64,000 bases of DNA, from assembly GCA_003506435.1 (NCBI GenBank), contig DOAQ01000025.1, forward strand, positions 62,001-126,000. The letters run 5' to 3'. Source of the stretch: Prolixibacteraceae bacterium. GTDB lineage: Bacteria; Bacteroidota; Bacteroidia; Bacteroidales; Prolixibacteraceae. A model generated the notes under the pieces. That model did not search any database. It worked only from the letters and a program-made list of their open reading frames with translations, and was not told the origin of the DNA. A program made the translations under genes and the position numbers. Position 1 is the stretch's first letter. Every line of letters begins with the position of its first letter. This document shows, piece after piece, positions 9,275 to 17,174 of the stretch.

Positions 9275-10405
9275 ATGAAAGCAATGTCATTTTTATTTTT
9301 TTCATTCCTCCTGAGTGTATTCATTGTAAATGCGCAATCATCCGATTACAACCTAAAACACTGGCCCAAAGGCAAATCTCCTGAAGAAATCGGAAAACGA
9401 ATTGCCGTTAAGTTCATCAATACACCTCATACTTATTACGGAAACACTCATCCCGAAAATCCCCCGGTACTGGTTACTTATCCTGATGTATGTACCTGGC
9501 TGGGCGGACTGTGGTTTTCGAAAGTCACCAAAGACGATGATTTACGCAATCAACTTGAAAAACGTTTTACTCCTTTATTCAGCACGGAAAAACATCTTCA
9601 GCCAAAAGCAAATCATGTCGACCACAACGTTTTCGGATCGGTGCCCCTTGAATTATATATGCAGACCAAACAACAAAAATATCTCGATCTGGGGCTATAT
9701 TATGCCGATACCCAGTGGACCCTTCCTGAAAATGCCAAACCGGAAGAAAAAGCATGGGCCGACAAAGGCTACACATGGCAAACCCGCGTTTGGATTGACG
9801 ACATGTTCATGATCACCGCTGTTCAGGTTCAGGCGTACCGGGCGACCGGCGACCGGAAATATATTGATCGGGCAGCAAAAGAAATGGTCTATTATCTCGA
9901 TAAAATCCAACTTGAAAACGGATTGTTTTTCCATTCGCCGGAGACTCATTTCTGCTGGGGCAGGGGCAATGGCTGGATGGCCGTTGGAATGGCCGAGTTG
10001 CTCCGATCTTTGCCAAAAGACAACCCCAATAAAGACCGGATAATGAAAGGCTATCATAAAATGATGGCTACGTTGCTGAAATATCAGGCTCCGGAAGGCA
10101 TGTGGCGGCAAATTATTGACGATCAGGAAGCATGGTTTGAATCATCAAGTACCGCCATGTTCACATACTCAATGATTACCGGGGTCAAAAACGGGTGGCT
10201 CAATAAAAAAGAATACGGAGCTGCTGCCCGCAAAGCATGGATTGCCGTAACCGGTTACCTGAATCAAAATGATGAACTGACCGAAGTTTGCGAAGGCACC
10301 AACATTTTTAACAGCCGTCAATATTATCTGGATAGGAAACGGATTGTCGGCGACCTGCACGGGCATGCCCCCCTGCTTTGGTGTGCTACTGCATTGCTCC
10401 GGTAA
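9275..10405 (+). CDS. GH105 unsaturated rhamnogalacturonyl hydrolase
   Basis: This 376-residue protein has a signal peptide ending near IVNAQ and an (alpha/alpha)6-barrel. The GH88/GH105 signature WIDDMFM contains the catalytic Asp pair (Asp175/176), matching the general acid of the YteR/YesR enzymes. Other conserved blocks are FFHSPETHFCWGRGNGW and YQAPEGMWRQIID. The family hydrates the double bond of unsaturated galacturonyl-rhamnose products made by rhamnogalacturonan lyases. It therefore fits directly after the PL11-like gene 50 nt upstream. The two together are the strongest evidence for a pectin-type substrate. A CTAAACCA motif occurs in the leader. GH88 is the alternative family, but the sequence pattern favours GH105. 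Confidence 0.92.
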   Translation: MKAMSFLFFSFLLSVFIVNAQSSDYNLKHWPKGKSPEEIGKRIAVKFINTPHTYYGNTHPENPPVLVTYPDVCTWLGGLWFSKVTKDDDLRNQLEKRFTPLFSTEKHLQPKANHVDHNVFGSVPLELYMQTKQQKYLDLGLYYADTQWTLPENAKPEEKAWADKGYTWQTRVWIDDMFMITAVQVQAYRATGDRKYIDRAAKEMVYYLDKIQLENGLFFHSPETHFCWGRGNGWMAVGMAELLRSLPKDNPNKDRIMKGYHKMMATLLKYQAPEGMWRQIIDDQEAWFESSSTAMFTYSMITGVKNGWLNKKEYGAAARKAWIAVTGYLNQNDELTEVCEGTNIFNSRQYYLDRKRIVGDLHGHAPLLWCATALLR

Positions 10406-10442
10406 AAAACATTGATTTTCAAAACAATTTAAACCATTCACA

Positions 10443-11441
10443 ATGAAGAATATTGCCGGGGTTGATATTGGAGGGACCAAATGTGCTGTTTCTCTGGGAA
10501 AGATTGACGATAATGGTGAAATAGAAGTGCTGGACAAACTGGTTTACCCAACCCGCGACTATTCAGGACCATATAAAATGCTCGAACAGTTGCAGGAAGG
10601 AGCCATGCAGCTTTTCAGCAAATACGGATTGACCACCGACAAAATAGAAAGTATTGGCATCAGTTGCGGAGGGCCGCTCGACAGTGTGCGTGGACTTATT
10701 CTTTCACCGCCCAACCTGCCCGGATGGGACCATGTTCCCGCCATTGAACTTTTTCAGCAAAAACTGAAAATACCGACGGCAATCCAGAATGATGCCAACG
10801 CCTGTGCACTGGCTGAATGGAAATTCGGCGCAGGAAAAGGATTGCAAAATGTCATATTCCTGACATTCGGAACCGGAATGGGAGCAGGGTTGATCCTGAA
10901 CGGGAAACTTTATGCCGGGACCAACGATATGGCAGGAGAAGTCGGGCATATCCGTTTGGAAAACATGGGGCCGGTTGGCTACGGAAAAGCCGGATCGTTT
11001 GAAGGTTTTTGCAGCGGAGGCGGCATTGCCCAGTTAGCCCGGATCAAAATCAGGGAAAAACTGCAAATGGGCGAAAGTGTTTCATTTTGCAGTTCGCTTC
11101 AGGAACTTGATTCGGTCACCGCGCAAACAGTTGCCGAAGTAGCTATCAAAGGCGACCCGCTGGCTGCCGGAATTTACGAAATCTGCGGTACTTACATGGG
11201 CCGGGCCCTGTCGGTACTGATTGATATTCTCAACCCTGAAATGATTATTCTGGGAAGTATTTTTGTCCGTTCGGGCGACCTGCTGATTTCGGCCATTAAC
11301 AGGCAGATTGAGGCAGAAGCACTCTCCCACTCTTCCCGCGTTTGCCGAATTGCCCCGGCCAAACTGGGCGAAAGCATTGGCGATTATGCAGCCCTTTCGG
11401 TAGCGGCCTATCATCTTGAAAATTTAAAACAAAAAGCATGA
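10443..11441 (+). CDS. ROK-family sugar kinase
   Basis: This 332-residue cytoplasmic protein has no signal peptide. The N-terminal ATP phosphate loop is VDIGGTKCAVSLG. The catalytic Asp lies in QNDANACALAEW, and the LTFGTGMGAGLI and AGEVGHIRL motifs follow. The zinc motif CxCGxxGCxE of most ROK kinases is replaced by GSFEGFCSGGG, so the usual structural zinc site is lost. ROK kinases phosphorylate hexoses such as glucose, fructose, allose or N-acetyl-mannosamine. The stop codon overlaps the start of the GmhA-like gene (ATGA), so the two are translationally coupled and probably act sequentially on one imported sugar brought in by the MFS gene after them. The substrate is not predictable. Confidence 0.92.
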   Translation: MKNIAGVDIGGTKCAVSLGKIDDNGEIEVLDKLVYPTRDYSGPYKMLEQLQEGAMQLFSKYGLTTDKIESIGISCGGPLDSVRGLILSPPNLPGWDHVPAIELFQQKLKIPTAIQNDANACALAEWKFGAGKGLQNVIFLTFGTGMGAGLILNGKLYAGTNDMAGEVGHIRLENMGPVGYGKAGSFEGFCSGGGIAQLARIKIREKLQMGESVSFCSSLQELDSVTAQTVAEVAIKGDPLAAGIYEICGTYMGRALSVLIDILNPEMIILGSIFVRSGDLLISAINRQIEAEALSHSSRVCRIAPAKLGESIGDYAALSVAAYHLENLKQKA

Positions 11442-12031
11442 TTGAGCCGATAAAGAAAGATTTTGCAGATGCGCTGGAAATGCTAAAAACATTCATCAAC
11501 GATGAATTGAACCTGAAAGCCATTGAAAAGGCAGCGCTTTTGATGGTTAACGCCCTGCGAAACGGGAATAAAATCATATCGTGCGGAAATGGCGGATCAT
11601 TGTGCGATGCCATCCATTTTGCTGAAGAACTGACCGGGCGGTTTCAGCTTTCGCGCCGCCCGCTGCCAGCTATCGCAATAAGCGATCCGGCACACATTAC
11701 CTGCGTTGCCAACGATTTCGGGTTCGGGTATGTTTTTTCGAGGTACGTTGAATCGGTTGGAAAGCCGGGAGATATTCTGCTGGCAATCAGCACCAGTGGA
11801 AATTCCGAGAACATTAAAAATGCAATCCTTGCTGCACGGAAAAACGCGATGCAGGTGGTAGCGCTCACCGGAAAAACAGGCGGCGAAACAGCATCAATGT
11901 GCGATGTGGAAATCCGTGCTCCTTACTCCGAATTCTCAGACCGGGCACAGGAAATACACACTAAAATTATTCACTCGCTGGTTCATTCAATTGAACTGGA
12001 ACTCTTTCCTGAATTATACAAGAACAATTAA
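11438..12031 (+). CDS. gmhA: SIS-domain phosphosugar isomerase, GmhA-like (sedoheptulose-7-phosphate isomerase family)
   Basis: This 197-residue SIS protein closely resembles GmhA, with the GNGGS phosphate loop, HFAEELTGRF, AISDPAHITCVANDFGFGYVFSRYVE, LLAISTSGNSENI and a C-terminal EIHTKIIH block. The catalytic Glu (Glu64 in HFAEE) and the His of the EIHTKIIH block, both needed for isomerisation in GmhA, are kept. The first His of the E. coli GNGGSHCDA motif is Leu here (GNGGSLCDA). GmhA normally makes D-glycero-D-manno-heptose 7-phosphate for LPS cores. Here it overlaps a ROK kinase and precedes an MFS transporter inside a glycan locus, which suggests a catabolic ketose/aldose phosphate role instead. 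The GmhA assignment is by sequence; the catabolic role is inference. Confidence 0.9.
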   Translation: MIEPIKKDFADALEMLKTFINDELNLKAIEKAALLMVNALRNGNKIISCGNGGSLCDAIHFAEELTGRFQLSRRPLPAIAISDPAHITCVANDFGFGYVFSRYVESVGKPGDILLAISTSGNSENIKNAILAARKNAMQVVALTGKTGGETASMCDVEIRAPYSEFSDRAQEIHTKIIHSLVHSIELELFPELYKNN

Positions 12032-12039
12032 ACCAAAAA

Positions 12040-13194
12040 ATGAAACAAACAATCCAAATCCGGCATCTGGCTCCCGTACTTTTCGGGTTTTTCGTCATGG
12101 GCTTTATCGACCTGGTGGGAATATCGTCCAATTACATCAAGCAGGATTTCCAACTGACTGACACAATGGCCAACTTCCTGCTGATAATGGTATTTTTCTG
12201 GTTTGCTGTCCTGTCGGTACCAACCGGCGTTCTGATGAACCGCATCGGGCGAAAAAATACAGTGCTGCTCAGTGTCATTTTCACCGCGATTGCATTGTCT
12301 GTTCCATTTTTTAGTTACAACCTGGTCACCATTCTGATTGCCCTTTCGTTGCTGGGCATTTCGAACACCATTTTACAGGTATCTGTAAATCCGCTTCTGG
12401 CCGATATTGTTCCTGAAAACCGGATGGCCAGCAGCCTCACTTTCGGACAGTTCATCAAGGCTATTGCATCATTTTTGGGTCCGGTCATCACCGGGTTCAT
12501 GGCTTGGTATTTTGGCAACTGGAAACTGGTTTTTCCTGCTCTTGCTCTGGTTTCGGTCGGCTCCGCCCTGTGGTTGTATTTCACCCCGATCACCGAAGAA
12601 AAAGTGGTTGAAAGTAAAACCACCATCAAAAGCTGCCTTTCTCTGCTGAAAGACCCATTTATCCTGAGCTTGTTCCTGGGAATCGTTTTGGTTGTCGGCA
12701 TTGATGTTGGTTTGAATACAACCATTCCAAAATATCTGATGGACAAAGCACATATTCCGCTCGAACAGGCCGGATTGGGAATTAGCCTCTATTTCATTTC
12801 AAAAACCATCGGGACATTTTTGGGAAGCATTATTTTAATGCGTTTCCCGTTGTCAAAGTTCTACCGGCACACATCAATTCTGGCGGTTGCTGCAATTATT
12901 GCCACACTGTTCGCAAGCGGAACAACAGCGATCCTAACCGGAGTTTTTATTATCGGACTGGCCGTTGCCAATATTTTTTCCATCATCTTTTCGATCGCAC
13001 TGATCCGCAAACCGGATCTGAAAAATGAAATTTCAGGATTGATGATGATGGGAATTATCGGAGGCGCCATTATTCCGCTGTTTATGGGAATTGTTTCCGA
13101 CCGGTTTGGGCAACAGGCCGCTTTACTGGTATTGCTGGCCTGTCTGTGTTACCTGCTCGTGAATTCTCTTCTGATTAAAATCAAAAAAACATAG
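12040..13194 (+). CDS. MFS sugar transporter (FucP/FHS-like)
   Basis: This 384-residue inner-membrane protein has about 12 predicted helices. A conserved MFS loop-2 motif, GVLMNRIGRKNTV, follows the second helix, and a related GIVSDRFGQQ lies in the C-terminal half. The N-terminal FGFFVMGFIDLVGISSNYIK segment resembles the fucose/hexose:proton symporter branch found in many Bacteroidota glycan loci. It lies 8 nt after the GmhA-like gene with a TTAAACCA leader motif, and is the apparent inner-membrane importer for the sugar handled by the ROK kinase and isomerase. At 384 residues it is slightly shorter than FucP (about 430). Confidence 0.9.
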   Translation: MKQTIQIRHLAPVLFGFFVMGFIDLVGISSNYIKQDFQLTDTMANFLLIMVFFWFAVLSVPTGVLMNRIGRKNTVLLSVIFTAIALSVPFFSYNLVTILIALSLLGISNTILQVSVNPLLADIVPENRMASSLTFGQFIKAIASFLGPVITGFMAWYFGNWKLVFPALALVSVGSALWLYFTPITEEKVVESKTTIKSCLSLLKDPFILSLFLGIVLVVGIDVGLNTTIPKYLMDKAHIPLEQAGLGISLYFISKTIGTFLGSIILMRFPLSKFYRHTSILAVAAIIATLFASGTTAILTGVFIIGLAVANIFSIIFSIALIRKPDLKNEISGLMMMGIIGGAIIPLFMGIVSDRFGQQAALLVLLACLCYLLVNSLLIKIKKT

Positions 13195-13223
13195 TAGCCA
13201 TTCAATAAAAACAAAACAGAGAT

Positions 13224-14825
13224 ATGGAACGACGAAACCTACTTGGAATACTGGCAGGAACTGCTACCGGACTTGTTCTGACCAATACAGCAAATGCAGG
13301 TATACCTGATAAAAAAAACAGTTCTCATATTGTATTTGCAAGTCAGACAGGTGCAAAACTCGACAGCAATGTCATTTCGGGAGGTGGGACCGACGATACC
13401 AAGATTATTCAGGAAATATTGGACAAGGCCCCCGGATTAGGGAACCTGCACCTGATCATGGATGGCGCCGCATTGGTTCGTGGATTGAAAATCCATTCCA
13501 ACACAACCATCGAATGCCTAAATCCATCCTGCGGTTTCTTTCTTGCACCACAGTCAAATTGTGCGGTTATTCAAAATGCAAATTTTAATGTTTCCGGTGA
13601 ACGGAAAGATAAAAATATCCAGCTTCTGGGCGGAACTTACAATCAGAATTGTAAAGAACAGGAACACCATGTGAAAGGACAGGATTTTCTCGGAAACGTA
13701 GGCGAAAACAATGAGAAGTGGGTCATCGCCATGGAATTTTACGGAATTGAGAATTTCACGATGCGCGATGTTACTATCCGCGACCAGCGCACCTTTGCCA
13801 TGCTTCTGGCCAACTGGTTCCGTGTGGTAATGGAGAATATTTCGATAGACCTGCCCGGCCACATGGATCGTCAAAACCAGGACGGCATCCACTTTTTTGG
13901 CCCCGGACAATTTCTGACCATGCGGAATATCCAGGGAAGTTCGGGCGACGATTTCATTGCCCTTGCCCCCGATGAATTTGATGGTGTTTCTGATATCACC
14001 GATGTTTTGATCGACGGCGTGTTCCTGAATAATGCAGATCAGGGCATCCGGCTTCTTTCGCGCGGAAAGGGAAGGCTCGACCGGGTAATTATCAAAAATA
14101 TCACCGGAACTTACCGGAGTTTCGGATTTTATATTGATCCCTGGTTCAAGGGTTACGGCGGAAGTTTTGGAAACATTGTTTTCGATACGATTAATTTGAG
14201 CCAGAATGCCCCAAATTACAATTATACAACACCTTTTCTATTCCGGCTGGGCGGAAATATTGAAAGCCTGACCCTGAAAAATATCCAGCATCACAATCCT
14301 TCGGATGCCCGGTCGCTTGTCGATGTTGGCTGGCCTACTCCTGATAAGCACCACGATTCAATTGGTACCCACGTCAAATCGTTGTTGATTGATGGCCTTC
14401 ATATTTTCGAATCGGATGATAAGTCCGCTAATGCCTCATTTATTAATGTTGTGGCAAAAGTAGATCACATGGTGGTCCGGAATGTTGAGATTATCAGGCC
14501 TTCCGGTTCAACACCCAAGGGGTGTCTGATTGAAACACGCCACACAGCAAGCATTGGCACTCTCTTCATGAATAATCTCTGCATCAATGGAGTAAACAGT
14601 TTATTGCACCATACAGCCAATGATATAGGAATTGTCCAGTTGTGTGATGTGCTTGGTTCTGAAACTGGCGAAGCGCTGATTCAGGTTGAAAATGCCACTA
14701 TTGAAACGATAAATGCCGGTGATATTTTTGGGGCAAAGCTGCTTAAATCGTCAGGAAACAGCAAAATCGGAAAAATATCCGGAAACTTTGAAAAACCAGA
14801 TGCAACAGATGTCTCAAAATTATAA
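13224..14825 (+). CDS. GH28-like parallel beta-helix protein with Tat-type signal
   Basis: This 533-residue protein has an N-terminus (MERRNLLGILAGTATG ... NANAG-like) that has the twin-arginine and A-x-A pattern of a Tat signal. The body is a right-handed beta-helix with repeated short strands (VIIKNITGTYRS, VLIDGVFLNN, LTLKNIQHHN). The NQDG motif (Asp220) and GDD (Asp242/243) match two catalytic blocks of GH28 polygalacturonases. The later GHG and RIK motifs are not evident, so the reaction could differ. Because it sits next to GH105, a lyase-like gene and GH78, action on galacturonate- or rhamnose-containing chains is plausible. It begins 29 nt after the MFS gene. Confidence 0.8.
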   Translation: MERRNLLGILAGTATGLVLTNTANAGIPDKKNSSHIVFASQTGAKLDSNVISGGGTDDTKIIQEILDKAPGLGNLHLIMDGAALVRGLKIHSNTTIECLNPSCGFFLAPQSNCAVIQNANFNVSGERKDKNIQLLGGTYNQNCKEQEHHVKGQDFLGNVGENNEKWVIAMEFYGIENFTMRDVTIRDQRTFAMLLANWFRVVMENISIDLPGHMDRQNQDGIHFFGPGQFLTMRNIQGSSGDDFIALAPDEFDGVSDITDVLIDGVFLNNADQGIRLLSRGKGRLDRVIIKNITGTYRSFGFYIDPWFKGYGGSFGNIVFDTINLSQNAPNYNYTTPFLFRLGGNIESLTLKNIQHHNPSDARSLVDVGWPTPDKHHDSIGTHVKSLLIDGLHIFESDDKSANASFINVVAKVDHMVVRNVEIIRPSGSTPKGCLIETRHTASIGTLFMNNLCINGVNSLLHHTANDIGIVQLCDVLGSETGEALIQVENATIETINAGDIFGAKLLKSSGNSKIGKISGNFEKPDATDVSKL

Positions 14826-14893
14826 CACAACAAAAAATTTAAAATAGAGAAGAAATACGAATCGAATTATTAAACCAACTAAACCACTATATC

Positions 14894-17161
14894 ATGATTA
14901 AAACATCTTCTTTTTTAGGAGCAATTTTTTGCCTTTTAACGCTTATTTCATGTCAGGAAAAGCGGCCCGTCGATTATGTCGATCCGTTTATCTGTTCGCA
15001 AGGCGACCATGGGCACTGGTTACCGGCTGCGCTGGTCCCGTTTGGGTTGGTCGAAGTTTGCCCCGACACTCATCCGGGAAGCCTGACTGCCGACGGCGAT
15101 TTTGCCCACTCAGGGTATGACTTTTCTGATAACCAAGTTCGCGGATTCAGTAATTTCCACAAAGGAAGTTCAGGCGGTACAAGTATTTGCGACCGTTCCG
15201 GGTTGCTTTCGCTGGTGCCGTTTGTAAATGCGCCCGACAGCTTTTACGTCAGTCCCATTTTAAATATTGACAAGAAAACCGAAAAAGCTGTGCCGGGATA
15301 TTATTCTGTTACCTTACCTGACGAGCAGATTCAAGCTGAATTAACAGCCGAAACACATGTCGGAGTTCACAAATATTCATACCCGGCAGGGCAGATTGCC
15401 CGCCTGTTTTTGTACGAAGGAAACCGGCCCCGTTCCGGCGGAATCTCACTTTCATTGAAAGACAATCAGTGTATTGAGGGCATCCAGTATTGCTATGGCG
15501 GAATTTATTTTATCATGAAATTCAGTTCGCCTGTTCAATCAACAAAAATATGGAATGGAACCGCATTGGCAGAAGGAACAGGGCTTGAAAAACAGGCTTC
15601 CGGCGGAATTGTTTGTGAATTTGGCGACCTGCAAGGCAAGCCACTGGAGATTAAAGTAGGTGTATCGCTAACCAGCCTGGAAGCAGCCCGGAGAAACCTG
15701 GAAGCCGAATGCCCGAACCAAACAGGTTTTGAACAAATCAGGAAAAATGCGCTCGAAGCATGGAATAAAAAACTTAGCCCGATTGAGGTTTCCGGAGAAG
15801 AAGAATATAAAACCATTTTTTATACGGCGCTTTATCATACCTGTTTTTTACCACAAATAATTACCGATTTTGATGGCACTTATCCCGGACTCGATCAGAA
15901 AACGCATCAGGCCGACGGATATATACACTACGACAATTACGCATTTTGGGACGACTTCCGCACTAAATTCCCGTTGTACAGTCTCTGGCAGCCTCAGGTG
16001 TATCGCGATGTAGTCAAATCTATTCGCGATTTGTACGAACAGGCTGACAACTGGGGAATATCACCGGAAAACGATCACACGCCACACCAGGGAGATGGTT
16101 TTAAACCGAGTGGGAAAAACAATTTTCAGGCATTTAATACCTGTCGCCACGAACACATGCTGATGACAATGACCGATGCTTATTTTAAAGGACTTTTCGA
16201 CCTCGACCTAAAACAGATTTATCCGTACATACGCAACGAAGCCATGGTACAGATGCCGGAGAAATATGATTCAATCGGGTTCATTCCAGCCCGGCCCGAC
16301 CAAACCGGCGAATTTTGCTGGGACAACTGGTGCGTCGCACAATTGGCAAAAGAAACCGGCAATGAAGCCGATTATAATTATTTTATGAAACGTGCAGAAT
16401 ACTGGAAAAACACATGGGACCCGTCCATCCGGTATTTCCGCGCCCGTGCTGCCGATGGCGCCTGGCTCGATTTCCCGGAAGATCCGATCATGAACCGCGA
16501 AAAATATACGTATGAAGGCTCCAAATGGCACTGGCGCTGGAATGTAATCCACGATGTACCTTCATTAATTGAAATTTTTGGCGGAAAAGAAGCTTTCCTG
16601 AAAGAACTGGAATATTTTTTCGATAACGACTTGTATACAGCCGGAAACCAGATTGATTTGCAGGCGCCATTCCTGTTCAATTTTGCCGGAACGCCTTGGC
16701 TGACACAAAAATGGTCGCGAAAAATCCTGACAGAACCCACCGTTCAGAAATACGGCACGCATGGCTTTTTCCCCGAACCGATTTTTGACAGGATATACAA
16801 AACAACTCCCGATGGTTACCTCGAAGAAATGGATTGCGATTACGGGTGCATGGCTGCGTGGTACAACATGGCTGCAATGGGCTTGTACCAGGTTTGTCCG
16901 GGCGACCCGACCTATCAGTTGACTGCCCCGATATTTGACAAAGTGGTCATTCATCTGGATCCATCTGTTTATCAAGGCAAGGATTTTACCATTGAAGCTA
17001 AAAATCTGAACAAAGAAAATGGGTACATCCAATCGGCAACTCTGAACGGAGAATCATTCAACCAGTCGTGGATTGCACATCAGGATATTGTCAATGGAGG
17101 TAAATTAATTTTCGAAATGGGTCCGGAACCGAATAAACAATGGGGAATCTCAAATCAATAA
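14894..17161 (+). CDS. Divergent GH92-family lipoprotein with altered catalytic motifs
   Basis: This 755-residue lipoprotein (lipobox LISC, Cys20) keeps the GH92 order. The N-terminal sandwich has VDPFICSQGDHGHW, and the GFSNFHKGSSGG motif replaces GFSHTHLSG. The toroid domain keeps YALYHTCFLPQ-like, WDDFRT and NFAGTPW blocks. At the catalytic-acid position the usual GNEP is GNQI (Gln586), and the base motif G[N]DDCGQMSAW reads MDCDYGCMAAW (Asp647, Cys648, Asp649). In characterised GH92 enzymes that Glu protonates the leaving group. A Gln there is reported in the mannose-1-phospho-6-mannose-cleaving type, where phosphate needs no acid catalyst. Activity on a phosphomannose or another activated linkage is a hypothesis; an inactive glycan-binding role is the alternative. 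A CTAAACCA leader motif lies 15 nt upstream of the start. Confidence 0.9.
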   Translation: MIKTSSFLGAIFCLLTLISCQEKRPVDYVDPFICSQGDHGHWLPAALVPFGLVEVCPDTHPGSLTADGDFAHSGYDFSDNQVRGFSNFHKGSSGGTSICDRSGLLSLVPFVNAPDSFYVSPILNIDKKTEKAVPGYYSVTLPDEQIQAELTAETHVGVHKYSYPAGQIARLFLYEGNRPRSGGISLSLKDNQCIEGIQYCYGGIYFIMKFSSPVQSTKIWNGTALAEGTGLEKQASGGIVCEFGDLQGKPLEIKVGVSLTSLEAARRNLEAECPNQTGFEQIRKNALEAWNKKLSPIEVSGEEEYKTIFYTALYHTCFLPQIITDFDGTYPGLDQKTHQADGYIHYDNYAFWDDFRTKFPLYSLWQPQVYRDVVKSIRDLYEQADNWGISPENDHTPHQGDGFKPSGKNNFQAFNTCRHEHMLMTMTDAYFKGLFDLDLKQIYPYIRNEAMVQMPEKYDSIGFIPARPDQTGEFCWDNWCVAQLAKETGNEADYNYFMKRAEYWKNTWDPSIRYFRARAADGAWLDFPEDPIMNREKYTYEGSKWHWRWNVIHDVPSLIEIFGGKEAFLKELEYFFDNDLYTAGNQIDLQAPFLFNFAGTPWLTQKWSRKILTEPTVQKYGTHGFFPEPIFDRIYKTTPDGYLEEMDCDYGCMAAWYNMAAMGLYQVCPGDPTYQLTAPIFDKVVIHLDPSVYQGKDFTIEAKNLNKENGYIQSATLNGESFNQSWIAHQDIVNGGKLIFEMGPEPNKQWGISNQ

Positions 17162-17174
17162 ACGATCCGAAACA

